NCBI RefSeq assembly: GCF_013214175.1
Contig: NZ_JABSPA010000010.1
Span: forward strand, 62,001-126,000
Source: Colwellia sp.
GTDB lineage: Bacteria > Pseudomonadota > Gammaproteobacteria > Enterobacterales > Alteromonadaceae
Direction of reading: 5' to 3'
DNA length: 64,000 nucleotides
Of this stretch, positions 55,303-64,000 are shown in pieces; positions within the stretch are counted from its first letter, which is position 1, and every line of letters starts with the position of its first letter. The notes below the pieces were generated by a model, which saw nothing but the letters and a program-made list of their open reading frames with translations, ran no database searches and was not told where the DNA came from. A program made the position numbers and the translations under genes.

Positions 55303-55971
55303 CTAAAGGTCAATATCAATACTATAAGAAACGTAGAATTTCATATCATCACTACTGCCACCGTCATCGTAATCAGTTTTTGATACACCAAAAGTGAAAT
55401 TGTCTTTGCTTATTGAAATACCAAAGTCAGTAGAGTCAGTAGAGAAGTCACCACTGTAATTACCAAGGTGAAAATTAACTTCAGTTTCATTACCAAGGGT
55501 TAATGCGTAATCGGCACTGGCGTAAATGGAATCACCAGCATCGGCACCTTCAGCTGACGTTAATACTGCAGCAGCTACCGTTAAGCTGGTAAAGGTAAAG
55601 CTAGCGTAAACTTCAGAGAAATCTGCTTTACCACTGATTGAATCAGGGTAAGCATAATAAATGAAACCGACATCATATGACATGCTGTCATTAATATCGG
55701 CTCCAAAACCACCATAAAGGTCTAATTCAGTTTTCATGTCACCCCAAGAAGCGTTAGATACCCAAGTACCTACATAAAAGCCTGAGTCACTAGCATAATC
55801 AATACCACCAGAAACCGCAGCAGCACCGCCCGTTTGCTCAAGGCCACGCCATAAATAGTTGTTAGTCACAGCAACATTAGCTGACAAGCCTTCAGTAGCT
55901 GATGCTTGAAATGAAATAGCAGAAGCTGCCAATAGTGATGTGATAACCATTGTTGTTATTGTTTTTTTCAT
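55303..55971 (-). CDS. TorF family putative porin
   Basis: The 222-residue outer-membrane beta-barrel has a signal peptide ending SFQASA and begins the mature chain with LSANVAVTNNYLWRGLEQTGG, the hallmark of the TorF/Gcw_chp (TIGR02001) family. Alternating strands run to a C-terminal VSYSIDIDL. Members are thought to be porins in marine bacteria; the substrate is unknown. It is in the dam-rpe insertion and is divergent from rpe. Confidence 0.88.
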   Translation of the reverse strand: MKKTITTMVITSLLAASAISFQASATEGLSANVAVTNNYLWRGLEQTGGAAAVSGGIDYASDSGFYVGTWVSNASWGDMKTELDLYGGFGADINDSMSYDVGFIYYAYPDSISGKADFSEVYASFTFTSLTVAAAVLTSAEGADAGDSIYASADYALTLGNETEVNFHLGNYSGDFSTDSTDFGISISKDNFTFGVSKTDYDDGGSSDDMKFYVSYSIDIDL

Positions 55972-56284
55972 AATCTGGTCTCATTGTCGTTTGTTATAAA
56001 AAGTGTCTACTGGTTAATTAGCAAGCATGATGCCTAGATTAAAAAATATGGTATTTAATCTGTATTGATCTTTTTATTATTTAAAATCAGATATTTAGTA
56101 TTGTTGGCTTTTAATTTAATGTTCACTAACTGCTTGTTTCAACTCTGAGGTGAGCAATATTGGTGCGCTTATTTGGTAAATGTTCACTAAAAGTGCAGCT
56201 GCCTAGGTGCTCGCTTGGGCTCGACACTCGCATTTTCACCTAGCATGGGTATAATAGCGGCATATTTTTCTAGGATTCACACTC
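55972..56284. other. 313-bp divergent promoter region of torF-like and rpe
   Basis: A perfect -10 hexamer TATAAT lies at 56250-56255, 30 bp before the rpe ATG; no good -35 is seen at the right distance. A dyad CTAGGTG (56203-56209) / CACCTAG (56237-56243) lies just upstream of it and could be an operator. No ORF was found. Confidence 0.5.
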
Positions 56285-56956
56285 ATGTCACCATTTTTAA
56301 TTGCTCCCTCTATTTTATCAGCCGACTTTGCTCGTTTAGGTGATGATGTTGCTAAGGTTTTAGCAGCCGGTGCCGACGTTGTTCACTTCGATGTGATGGA
56401 TAATCACTTTGTGCCGAACTTAACTTTCGGGCCAATGATCTGTAAATCGTTACGTGATTACGGTATTACCGCGCCAATTGATGTGCATTTAATGGTTAAA
56501 AATGTTGATACGCTTATCCCTGGATTCGCTAAAGCAGGAGCTGACATCATCACTTTTCATCCTGAAGCTAGTGATCACATTGATAGAAGTTTACAACTAA
56601 TTAAAGACAATGGCTGTAAAGCGGGATTAGTACTAAACCCGGCAACACCTTTGCATTGTTTAGACTTTGTTATGGACAAGCTTGACGTTATTTTATTAAT
56701 GTCAGTTAACCCAGGTTTTGGTGGCCAATCTTTTATTCCAACAACATTAGATAAGTTACGCTTGGTAAAAGAAAAGATTAAACAAAGCGGTTATGACATA
56801 CGCTTGCAAGTTGATGGTGGCGTTAAAGCTAACAATATTGCAGAAATCGCCGAAGCAGGTGCAGATATGTTTGTTGCAGGCTCGGCAATATTTTCTCAAG
56901 GTGACTATAAAGTCGCAATTGATGAAATGCGCGCTGAGTTAGCCAAAGTCTCGTAG
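56285..56956 (+). CDS. rpe: Ribulose-phosphate 3-epimerase Rpe
   Basis: The 223-residue TIM-barrel enzyme interconverts ribulose-5- and xylulose-5-phosphate in the pentose phosphate pathway. Motifs: [33 protein letters not shown] (metal ligands), [18 protein letters not shown] and LQVDGGVK. It precedes trpS by 55 bp; the phosphoglycolate phosphatase gene gph found between them in E. coli is absent. Confidence 0.97.
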   Translation: MSPFLIAPSILSADFARLGDDVAKVLAAGADVVHFDVMDNHFVPNLTFGPMICKSLRDYGITAPIDVHLMVKNVDTLIPGFAKAGADIITFHPEASDHIDRSLQLIKDNGCKAGLVLNPATPLHCLDFVMDKLDVILLMSVNPGFGGQSFIPTTLDKLRLVKEKIKQSGYDIRLQVDGGVKANNIAEIAEAGADMFVAGSAIFSQGDYKVAIDEMRAELAKVS

Positions 56957-57011
56957 TTAACATAAACAAGTAAATATAAGTTAAGAATTAAGTCTTCTAA
57001 GGGTATAAGTA

Positions 57012-58019
57012 ATGACAAGTAAACCTATTGTATTAAGTGGCTGTCAGCCATCAGGCGAGTTAACTATCGGTAATTATTTAGGCGCATTAAAGCAATGGGT
57101 CAATATGCAATCGACCCATGAATGTTATTACATGCTTGTTGATCAACACGCTATAACCGTTCGTCCTAAAGCCGAGGACTTACGCAAAGCAACCTTAGAT
57201 GGTTTAGCCTTGTATCTAGCTTGTGGTGTTGACCCAGAGCAAAGTACTATCTTTATACAGTCTCATGTACCCGAGCATGCACAATTGAGCTGGGTGCTTA
57301 ATTGTTATACACAAATGGGCGAGTTAAATCGCATGACTCAATATAAAGATAAGTCACAAAAATCTGAAGCTAATATGAACTCAGGTTTATTTACTTACCC
57401 AGTATTGATGGCTGCGGATATCTTACTTTACGGCGCTAATTGTGTGCCAGTAGGGGATGATCAAAAGCAACATTTAGAATTAGCAAGAGACATAGCCACT
57501 CGTTTTAATAACCTTTATGGCAATATTTTCACTGTACCAGAGCCTTTCATTCCTGAGCAAGGTGCACGAGTAATGAGTTTACTTGAGCCAACTAAAAAAA
57601 TGTCTAAGTCAGATACTAACCCAGGCAACTTTATTGGTTTATTAGAAGACCCTAAAAAAATTGCTAAGAAAATTAAACGTGCTGTTACTGATTCTGACGA
57701 GCAAGCGCGTATCTATTTTAATACGGAAGAAAAGCCAGGAGTATCGAACTTATTGTCGTTATTATCTTGTGCTACCGGACAAAGCATTGCCGATTTAGTA
57801 CCAGCTTACGAAGATAAAATGTATGGACACTTAAAAGGTGATGTCGCTAATGCGGTAGTTGCGTTGTTAGAGCCCATTCAAAGCAAATACCATGAATATA
57901 GACAAGACCAAGCATACTTAGAGCAAGTTATGCGTAATGGTGCTGAAAAAGCATCAGCTCGCGCAAGTAAGGTGCTTAGCTCGGTATATGATGCGGTAGG
58001 TTTTATTCCTCGCCCATAA
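57012..58019 (+). CDS. trpS: Tryptophanyl-tRNA synthetase TrpS
   Basis: The 335-residue class I synthetase charges tRNA-Trp. The HIGH-like motif is in [18 protein letters not shown] and the KMSKS motif in [26 protein letters not shown] is the tryptophan/ATP site. Length and motifs match the E. coli type. A strong terminator follows at 58072. Confidence 0.97.
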   Translation: MTSKPIVLSGCQPSGELTIGNYLGALKQWVNMQSTHECYYMLVDQHAITVRPKAEDLRKATLDGLALYLACGVDPEQSTIFIQSHVPEHAQLSWVLNCYTQMGELNRMTQYKDKSQKSEANMNSGLFTYPVLMAADILLYGANCVPVGDDQKQHLELARDIATRFNNLYGNIFTVPEPFIPEQGARVMSLLEPTKKMSKSDTNPGNFIGLLEDPKKIAKKIKRAVTDSDEQARIYFNTEEKPGVSNLLSLLSCATGQSIADLVPAYEDKMYGHLKGDVANAVVALLEPIQSKYHEYRQDQAYLEQVMRNGAEKASARASKVLSSVYDAVGFIPRP

Positions 58020-58071
58020 TTCACTCTCACTAGGCGTTTCCCCTTGGGGCAACCTCGCTTATAGAGATAGT

Positions 58072-58107
58072 AAAAAGGCTTATTTCCCGAGGAAATAAGC
58101 CTTTTTT
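58072..58107 (+). terminator. Rho-independent terminator of trpS
   Basis: AAAAAGGCTTATTTCC (58072-58087) pairs with GGAAATAAGCCTTTTT (58091-58106), 3-nt loop. Confidence 0.92.
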
Positions 58108-58141
58108 ATTGGTGCTTTTGTTTAGCTGCTTTCGATAGTTA

Positions 58142-58403
58142 TACCAATTCCAATAATTTTCTTCCCACTCAGCGAGAGTTAAAAGGCTTAGAGGCAAGGC
58201 ATTGATTGTAGGTAATGGTTACTCCCTTATCAAAATCAATAACGTAGCATGTAAGCCTTTTAAACTCGCCCTTTGGGAGCTTTCCAACGATTCGATAACC
58301 GCAAAGAATTTCTTTCATATAGGGTGACTATATGCAAAAAAATTCTATTTGTTCTCAAAACGCTGGCAAGCTCTGAGTGGGAACTAACTTAATGGATTTG
58401 GTA
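58142..58403 (-). mobile_element. 262-bp MITE-like element, copy 2
   Basis: This is the reverse complement of the element at 17201-17462 with identical length and high identity, including the internal block CTCCCAAAGGGCGAGTTTAA. TTA flanks both sides (58139-58141, 58404-58406). The right flank abuts the stop codon of the FHA gene at 58407-58409. No ORF inside. Confidence 0.88.
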
Positions 58404-58406
58404 TTA

Positions 58407-59462
58407 TTACTCTTGTTGAGCTGCCTTACTGGCTTGCTCAAACAAAGCATTACTTCGCTCTAAAAAAGTATCAACGTCACTGCTGGGAGCAATTAAAAAC
58501 TTGGGTGCCATTATGGTGGCATTGTATTGTGGCCGAGGGTTAAACTCAGGCTTTTTACTGTATTGTATTAAGTAGCTACCACCGAATAATAGTGTAGTAA
58601 TGCTTATGGCGACAATCATTCGACGCTTAGCGCTGACATGAAAACCAATATAACTGTTTAACCAAAATAGACTAAAGGCTATTCCTATTGGCAGTAAGCT
58701 AATAATTAAGCCAAGCATTGAACTGCTCGCTGAATTAAAGGCAATAATCTCTTCCAATAAATCGCTAAGCCACAAAAGAATGAAAAAAGTAAAGCTTATA
58801 CCCAGTTGCGCTAATATGCGCGGATCATGTTTGGTCAGGTGAGAAACTAATGCCACTCCGGCAGGCCAGACTGCAAATATTAAGGTCATTTTCAGTGCGC
58901 TAACAAATAACTGGCTGATATTGATTTCTGTCGGTTGGCTTAAGTAGGAGATATTGGCAGAAATCAGCATAAATAAAGCAATACTGATAAACACGGCAAT
59001 TGGGTTTCTGATGATATCGATAAGGGATTCAAAGGGACTAAAAGCAATGGTATCTGCTACCTTATGGTCACTAAACATCACTCTTAACTGGCTTTTCCCG
59101 ACAATAATGACATCGCCATCATTAATTATCTGTTGATTTTCATCTTGCTGATTTTTTTTGTTTCTTTCTAATACTGTGCCGTTAACTGAATTGTTGTCAT
59201 TAAGCTGCCATGTGCCTTTCGCAAATTTTATCGTTAAGTGTTGTGGGCAAATATGTGGGTCGGCCAAAATAATATCATTTTGATAACCACGTCCAATAGC
59301 AACCTCATGTTGATTTAAGCGGTGCCTATGTAATAGTTTATGGTTACGGGTGATTTCTTCAATAATTATTTCACCGGCCTCTAGGGACACGTCATTATTT
59401 GTCATAGCTATCATAGGTTCAGTTGTTGTGAAGGCATCCTGATTTTCTTTAATTATTTCCAT
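58407..59462 (-). CDS. FHA-domain membrane protein
   Basis: The 351-residue protein has a cytoplasmic FHA domain in residues ~35-110 (VAIGRGYQNDIILADPHICPQHLTIKF, NDNNSVNGTVL), carrying the Gly-Arg and Asn of phosphothreonine-binding FHA, although Cys-Pro replaces the usual Ser at the SxxH position. About five membrane helices follow. The first codons overlap the end of the serine protease gene by 10 nt. The pair probably forms a signalling or regulated proteolysis unit. A MITE lies directly at its 3' end. Confidence 0.85.
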   Translation of the reverse strand: MEIIKENQDAFTTTEPMIAMTNNDVSLEAGEIIIEEITRNHKLLHRHRLNQHEVAIGRGYQNDIILADPHICPQHLTIKFAKGTWQLNDNNSVNGTVLERNKKNQQDENQQIINDGDVIIVGKSQLRVMFSDHKVADTIAFSPFESLIDIIRNPIAVFISIALFMLISANISYLSQPTEINISQLFVSALKMTLIFAVWPAGVALVSHLTKHDPRILAQLGISFTFFILLWLSDLLEEIIAFNSASSSMLGLIISLLPIGIAFSLFWLNSYIGFHVSAKRRMIVAISITTLLFGGSYLIQYSKKPEFNPRPQYNATIMAPKFLIAPSSDVDTFLERSNALFEQASKAAQQE

Positions 59463-60724
59463 GACACCGCCTCCATAAACTTACCTGCAAAAGTCATCGC
59501 ATTTTCTTGGCTTACTCCGGCTAAGGTAAAGTGACTAAGTAAAGCTTGCTGATTTTTATCTATGCTGGCGCCTAAATATAAAACATCGAATAATCCGGGG
59601 AAGTCTTTGTAAGCACGAGTGCAAAAAATACTTTTATTATTTATGGCTTGGCTGGTGTTTGCTGTGCTGCTAGGGCTGACTAAGTCATGATGGCACTGAT
59701 ACTCACTAACATCATCTTTTCCTGCTCTATTACCTGCGCTGGCACGGGATATTTGCTGTTGATATAAGTGATAAAATTTATTATCGCTGAGGTCTTTGGC
59801 TTGCATATAACTAAAATCTAGCTCAACAGTACCGGTAAAAAAATGTGAAGATAGGTACGTGGTCTCATTTAACGAACAATTGGCAATGGCGCGCAAAATA
59901 AGAGCATCCTTTTTATCGGCATTAGAGTCACCCCAACAACGAATAAAAGGTACTTCAATAATTGGTATAATTGCTTTACCGGCTAGTTCTTTACTTTGCC
60001 AAGGGCTATTAATAAGTGCCGACATTAGTTTGTTTTGGCTTGCCATTAATTGCGCTGACATTTGTTGCTTAATATCGCTGGGTGGGTGGTTTTTGTAGTC
60101 GCTAAATAGTTGTATCAATTTATCATGGGGTACTAAGAAGCCGATTTGGTTACCTGAAGTCGCAACATTAATACCAACAACCTGCTCGTTTTTATTAACA
60201 ACAGGGCCTCCGCTCATACCTGAGTTAATTGAACCGGTAAAATGAATGCGTTCATTAAAGGATTCTTTTTTCAAACCATTATAAGTGCCTGGTACCACAA
60301 TCATGCCCAAATCATGAGGATTACCTAAAGCAAATAGCTTTTCACCTTTAATAGGCTTTTTATCAGCAAGTATGAAATAGGGCATCTCTCCATCAACTTT
60401 ACGTTTGACTAGCGCCAGATCATTAATAACATCGACACTGACCAAGTCAACTTGCGCCGCTTTGCCTTGGTGGTCTAAGTATTCAATGCGATATTTTTCC
60501 GGGTGACGGGCATAACTAGATATCACATGGTAATTAGTGGCAATAATGCCATCTGCACTGATCTGAAAGCCTGAGCCGATAGAAGACTTCTCGCCACTGG
60601 CTTTATCAATCAATTTAATTTGATAAAGTGATGGCGTCAGCTGAGCGAAAATTTCTTCGGCTTGCTCTGTAGCAAAAGTAGTAGCACTTAATAGTATAAA
60701 AACTAAGGTAAAAAAAGCTTTCAT
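59453..60724 (-). CDS. Secreted trypsin-like serine protease with C-terminal extension
   Basis: The 423-residue protein has a signal peptide (FFTLVFILLSATTFA) and an S1C-type protease fold. Triad: His in GIIATNYHVISS, Asp in VINDLALVKR and Ser in GSINSGMSGGPVVN. No PDZ domain follows; instead a roughly 200-residue C-terminal region with several cysteines (RCWGDS, ANCSL, YQCHHDL, FCTRAY) suggests disulfides. AGGAAG precedes the ATG. The protein is periplasmic and co-encoded with an FHA membrane protein. Substrate unknown. Confidence 0.87.
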   Translation of the reverse strand: MKAFFTLVFILLSATTFATEQAEEIFAQLTPSLYQIKLIDKASGEKSSIGSGFQISADGIIATNYHVISSYARHPEKYRIEYLDHQGKAAQVDLVSVDVINDLALVKRKVDGEMPYFILADKKPIKGEKLFALGNPHDLGMIVVPGTYNGLKKESFNERIHFTGSINSGMSGGPVVNKNEQVVGINVATSGNQIGFLVPHDKLIQLFSDYKNHPPSDIKQQMSAQLMASQNKLMSALINSPWQSKELAGKAIIPIIEVPFIRCWGDSNADKKDALILRAIANCSLNETTYLSSHFFTGTVELDFSYMQAKDLSDNKFYHLYQQQISRASAGNRAGKDDVSEYQCHHDLVSPSSTANTSQAINNKSIFCTRAYKDFPGLFDVLYLGASIDKNQQALLSHFTLAGVSQENAMTFAGKFMEAVSWK

Positions 60725-60786
60725 TCATCTTCCTGTTGATAACCTATGCATCCATTGTGACATTAAATTAGCGTTTGTCACCACCT

Positions 60787-60823
60787 CAATGACATAAATC
60801 ATCTTGCTTGATGTATGTCATTG
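60787..60823. promoter_or_regulatory. Operator-like dyad upstream of the beta-lactamase gene
   Basis: CAATGACATA (60787-60796) and TATGTCATTG (60814-60823) are perfect inverted repeats with further pairing (ATCA/TGAT) inside. The dyad lies in the gap between the divergent protease and beta-lactamase genes. A regulator is not encoded beside it. Confidence 0.55.
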
Positions 60824-60895
60824 TTTCCCCCGTTGAAGCAGCGTATTATTTTTGTTCTTAATAGCACCAAATCAATAGCCAATAAGGACGTTTTT

Positions 60896-61783
60896 GTGAA
60901 AAAAATTATCAGTATTGTTAGTGCCTTGGCACTGAGCAGCCTTACTTATCAAGCAAGTGCCAGCAATGAACTTTGCCTAGTCAGTAATAATGACTGTACC
61001 TTTGTCTTGTTAAGTACAAAAGTCAGCGTCAAGGTTAGTCAAATAGTAAGTGAACAAGAGAGTGACAAAGTGACTCAAGGTGCATCATTCATTGAAGAAA
61101 GTGAAAAGTTATTATTAGTGAATAAAGCAAGAGCAAGACAACGTTTCTCACCTTTCTCTACCTTTAAAGTCCCAAACAGTTTAATAGGGCTCGACACTCA
61201 AATAATAGCAGATGCCAAGCAGGCGTTAACTTTTGATAAAGAAAAATACCCAGTGCAAAAGTGGTGGCCATCGGTATGGAAGTTAGCTGAGTATAATCTT
61301 AATTCAGCTTTAAAGTTCTCAATGGTGGCAATATATCGACAACTTGCTACGGATATTGGTCAGCAGAAAATGCAGTCTTATGTCGATAACTTTGCTTATG
61401 GCAATCAAGATATCTCTTCAGGCATAGACAATTTTTGGCTAGGTGGCAGCATGAAAATATCTGCTATTGAGCAAGTACAATTTTTACAACGAATGCATCA
61501 ACATCAGCTAGCGGTTAAACCGCAAAGTATTGAAATATTAACAGAGGTTATGTTGGTTGATAGTACGGCAGATTATAAGTTATATGCTAAAACCGGAGCA
61601 GGTAAAGTTACTGCTACAGATAAAAGCAGTAAAGCCATGTTGGGTTGGTATATCGGTTTTGTAGAAAACTCAGCAGGGGTGCACTACTTCGCTTTTAATT
61701 TTACTCGTGCTTCATACGCAAAAATGAAGGCTGCACGTATTAAAATCGCCATGAACCACCTGAAAAAAGCGGGCATTATTTAA
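60896..61783 (+). CDS. Class D (OXA-type) beta-lactamase-like protein
   Basis: About 295 residues. All class D motifs are present: STFK (active-site Ser and Lys, in RFSPFSTFKVPNSL), the SxV box SMV (LKFSMVAIYRQ), YGN (NFAYGNQDIS) and KTG (LYAKTGAGK). GWYIGFVE follows as in OXA enzymes. The start is a GTG at 60896, chosen because AAGGA lies 7 nt upstream and it gives a clean signal peptide (KKIISIVSALALSSLTYQASA). No mobile-element marks touch it, so it looks like a resident chromosomal gene. Substrate range cannot be predicted. Confidence 0.92.
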   Translation: MKKIISIVSALALSSLTYQASASNELCLVSNNDCTFVLLSTKVSVKVSQIVSEQESDKVTQGASFIEESEKLLLVNKARARQRFSPFSTFKVPNSLIGLDTQIIADAKQALTFDKEKYPVQKWWPSVWKLAEYNLNSALKFSMVAIYRQLATDIGQQKMQSYVDNFAYGNQDISSGIDNFWLGGSMKISAIEQVQFLQRMHQHQLAVKPQSIEILTEVMLVDSTADYKLYAKTGAGKVTATDKSSKAMLGWYIGFVENSAGVHYFAFNFTRASYAKMKAARIKIAMNHLKKAGII

Positions 61784-61842
61784 AGGCTTTTACTAACATG
61801 ACCCAGGCATATTTGACCTAGCGCAACTAAGCCGGCTTTAAG

Positions 61843-61861
61843 GTGCGACACATTGTCGCAC
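61843..61861. promoter_or_regulatory. Palindrome between beta-lactamase and TonB receptor genes
   Basis: GTGCGACAcatTGTCGCAC is a perfect 8-bp dyad with 3-nt spacer, about 105 bp before the receptor ATG. It has the size of a dimeric repressor operator. No T tract follows, so a terminator is less likely. Confidence 0.6.
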
Positions 61862-61964
61862 ATTGGCTATTTCCCTTTGTTTTCAAAGCTAATCACTTAC
61901 AAAATAGCGTTATCTTAATTCTATTACTGAATTCCTCTTAATATTACTTGTAAGTGAGTAACCG

Positions 61965-64000
61965 ATGAACTTTTCCCTTAAACCTCTTGCTGTCGCTGTT
62001 AACCTAGTTATCTTGGGGGGCAGTGCTTTAGCACTGCCAACCTTGGCAAATAATGTCCAAGGCGCTTTTAAAGATAATCAAAATAATAACGACATTGAAA
62101 TTATCACTATTTCAAATCAACGACATAACGCATTTACAGATAACCAAAGTTATGCCCAAGGAAAAACCACGGTAGCTGATTTAGCAAATTGGTTAGCATC
62201 AGTCCCGGGCGCGAATATTAATAGCAATGGTCCTATTACCGGTATTGCCCAATATCGTGGTTTATTTGGCGACCGTGTTGCTACCTCACTTGATGGCCAT
62301 CCTATTATTGGCGCAGGTCCTAATGCCATGGATACACCCTTAAGTTATTCAACGCCACTCATTGTTGACTCTATGACAGTTTATCGCGGTATTGCACCGG
62401 TATCGGCGGGTATGAATACCTTAGGTGGTGCTATTGATATTAAAATGCGTAAAGCAGAAGTTATGGACTCTGAAACTGCGCAAGTAAGTGGTGACTTACA
62501 AGCTGGCTATCGTAGTAATAATGGCGCCAGTACACTTTCAGGTGTTACTAATATTGCTAAAGGTGATGTTGCTCTACTGCTTTATGGCAATACCCAAGGA
62601 GGTGATGACATGGAAAGTGGTGACGGTACTGTGATTTCACCCACTGAGTTTGATAAAACTCAAGCTGGGTTTGATATCAGACATTCAGCTGAAAATAACA
62701 CCGTTGGTCTAAGTTATCACTACACTAAAACCACTGACTCTGGCACACCGGCGCTTCCAATGGATATTGAGTACATTGAAAGTCAACGTATCAATTTAGA
62801 TGGTGATTTCTTATTAGGTGAATGGCAAGGTGAATGGTCATTAGGCTATTTAGATGCTGATCATGGTATGACTAACTTTGCTATGCGTGCCCATGATCCG
62901 ATGAAACAGCGTCGTAATACTGCCCTTGCAGATACCACTGATTTCAAATTTGTCTTAAATCGTGAATTGAGCTTTGGCGGCTTTTCCTTAGGTGAAATAG
63001 CGTTCGGCGTTGATGGTTATTTAGCAACACACGACTCAGTGATCTCTAACCCTAGTGATGCCATGTTTGAGGTAGTTAACTTCAATAATGTGCAAGATGA
63101 TAGGTTTGGCATATTTACTGAGTGGCAAAATCAATATGGACAAACTGACGTGCAATTTGGTGTCAGAGTTAAACATGCCATAGCTAATGCCGATGAAGTA
63201 AATACCTCTATGGCGAATATGCCAATGGCTGGTATGACTCCTAATATGGAAGATAAGCACTCAGGTATGGATTCTGCTATGGGCAATATGAACGGTATGC
63301 CAAGCCTGGCTGAGTTAGCCAGTGACTTAGAAGACGACTTTAATAACGCCGACAGAAAAATCTCTGACACCAATGTAGATATTGCTTTAAGCACCCAAAC
63401 TCAGTTAAGTGAAAGCTTATCGCTGTATATTGGCGCGGGCGTGAAAAGCCGCGCACCTTCATATCAAGAACGTTATTTATGGACACCAATGGAGTCGACA
63501 GGTGGTTTGGCTGATGGTCATACTTATATCGGCGATATAAATCTTGAGTCTGAAACTGCTTATCAAGGTGATCTTGGTTTAACATGGCAAAGTAGCGACT
63601 TCATGATTGCGCCGCATATTTTTTATCAAAACATTGATAATTATATTCAAGGTACACCAATGGGAATGGAAGACTCTTCAGCTAAAATGATGGCATCTAT
63701 GATGTCAGGTGATGATAATCCGCTAAAATTTAGTAACGTTGATGCTAAATTATATGGCGCTGATGTTAACTGGTATTACAATATAAACGACAATTTTCAA
63801 TTATCAGGTATTGCTAGTTATGTTAAAGGTGAGCGTCGCGATATTGATGATAACTTATACCGTATAGCGCCGTTAAATGGCCAAATAAGCTTTAGTTACC
63901 ATGATGAAAATATTATTACTAATTTAACCTTAGTTGCGGTAGCTGCACAAGATGATGTATCAGCAACGAATACCGAACAAGCTACCTCAGGTTATGGTTT
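61965..64000 (+). CDS. TonB-dependent receptor, Met-rich, copper receptor-like (3' end outside window)
   Basis: An open frame runs from the ATG at 61965 to the window end (678 codons). It has a signal peptide, a TonB-box-like segment DIEIITISNQ, a plug domain (TTVADLANWLASVPGANI, RVATSLDGHPI, GMNTLGGAIDIKMRK) and the beginning of the barrel. The segment GPNAMDTPLSYS resembles the plug of copper receptors of the OprC type. Two Met-rich stretches occur (around 63209-63300, with 11 Met, and 63655-63710), as do His residues. This suggests copper uptake or binding. The frame was checked codon by codon and has no interruption. Confidence 0.88.
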   Translation, partial: MNFSLKPLAVAVNLVILGGSALALPTLANNVQGAFKDNQNNNDIEIITISNQRHNAFTDNQSYAQGKTTVADLANWLASVPGANINSNGPITGIAQYRGLFGDRVATSLDGHPIIGAGPNAMDTPLSYSTPLIVDSMTVYRGIAPVSAGMNTLGGAIDIKMRKAEVMDSETAQVSGDLQAGYRSNNGASTLSGVTNIAKGDVALLLYGNTQGGDDMESGDGTVISPTEFDKTQAGFDIRHSAENNTVGLSYHYTKTTDSGTPALPMDIEYIESQRINLDGDFLLGEWQGEWSLGYLDADHGMTNFAMRAHDPMKQRRNTALADTTDFKFVLNRELSFGGFSLGEIAFGVDGYLATHDSVISNPSDAMFEVVNFNNVQDDRFGIFTEWQNQYGQTDVQFGVRVKHAIANADEVNTSMANMPMAGMTPNMEDKHSGMDSAMGNMNGMPSLAELASDLEDDFNNADRKISDTNVDIALSTQTQLSESLSLYIGAGVKSRAPSYQERYLWTPMESTGGLADGHTYIGDINLESETAYQGDLGLTWQSSDFMIAPHIFYQNIDNYIQGTPMGMEDSSAKMMASMMSGDDNPLKFSNVDAKLYGADVNWYYNINDNFQLSGIASYVKGERRDIDDNLYRIAPLNGQISFSYHDENIITNLTLVAVAAQDDVSATNTEQATSGYG

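Noticed and set aside
63036-63585. Minus-strand ORFs in the last kilobase
   Set aside because: They are shadows of the TonB receptor, which is open on the plus strand from 61965 to the window end.
1-64000. CRISPR arrays, tRNA or rRNA genes, prophage
   Set aside because: No regular repeat-spacer pattern, tRNA-like or rRNA sequence, or phage structural gene was seen by reading. The tandem repeats at 3.1-3.5 and 33.7-33.9 kb lack unique spacers and derive from gene ends.

Overview
The window looks like chromosomal DNA of a marine gammaproteobacterium of the Alteromonadales, most likely Colwelliaceae (Colwellia or a close relative). The reasons are AT-rich DNA, gene orders typical of this group (mrcA/pilMNOPQ-aroK-aroB-damX-dam-rpe-trpS; argE divergent from argCBFGH(A)-argA; metJ divergent from metBL; yheS/yheV/yheU/slyX/fkpA close together) and short TACCA-ended MITE-like repeats. 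This placement comes from gene content and was not checked by search. No rRNA, tRNA, CRISPR array, prophage or complete insertion sequence was seen.

Layout. 1-17 kb: the end of cysQ, a DUF1338 gene, a periplasmic binding protein, yheU, a short flagellin with duplicated 3' ends, a SEL1-repeat protein, a large HD-GYP protein, the ABC-F ATPase yheS, yheV, two paralogous lipoproteins beside a secreted alpha/beta hydrolase, then slyX/WD40 and fkpA. 17-22 kb: a nested MITE, a glycosyltransferase, a thioesterase, and a nickel superoxide dismutase operon (TPR-like protein, small His-rich membrane protein, sodN, sodX) behind a good Fur box, with a MITE between sodN and sodX. 22-31 kb: hemE, a GntR/ABC transporter operon, and metJ <-> metBL with Met boxes. 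31-43 kb: a degenerate HD-GYP-like protein, a DUF1624 membrane protein, then the whole arginine pathway (argE <-> argC-B-F-G-H(A)-A). 43-58 kb: mrcA <-> pilMNOPQ-aroKB-damX-dam, an inserted group of three minus-strand genes, then rpe-trpS. 58-64 kb: a second MITE copy, an overlapping FHA-protein/serine-protease pair, a class D beta-lactamase, and the first part of a Met-rich TonB-dependent receptor that runs off the end.

How the genes work together. The arg block encodes glutamate-to-arginine synthesis by the linear (argE) route, with two possible acetylglutamate synthases. The met block makes homoserine and cystathionine under MetJ control. The pil genes build the type IV pilus inner-membrane platform and secretin. 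The NiSOD operon is predicted to supply an iron-free superoxide dismutase when iron is short.

The most unusual structural signal is that two unrelated genes, the flagellin and argE, are each followed by diverged tandem copies of their own 3' end. The spacing is exactly 194 bp (three copies counting the gene) and exactly 79 bp (four copies counting the gene). Each copy repeats the last codons and a stop codon. I do not know of a named element that explains this.
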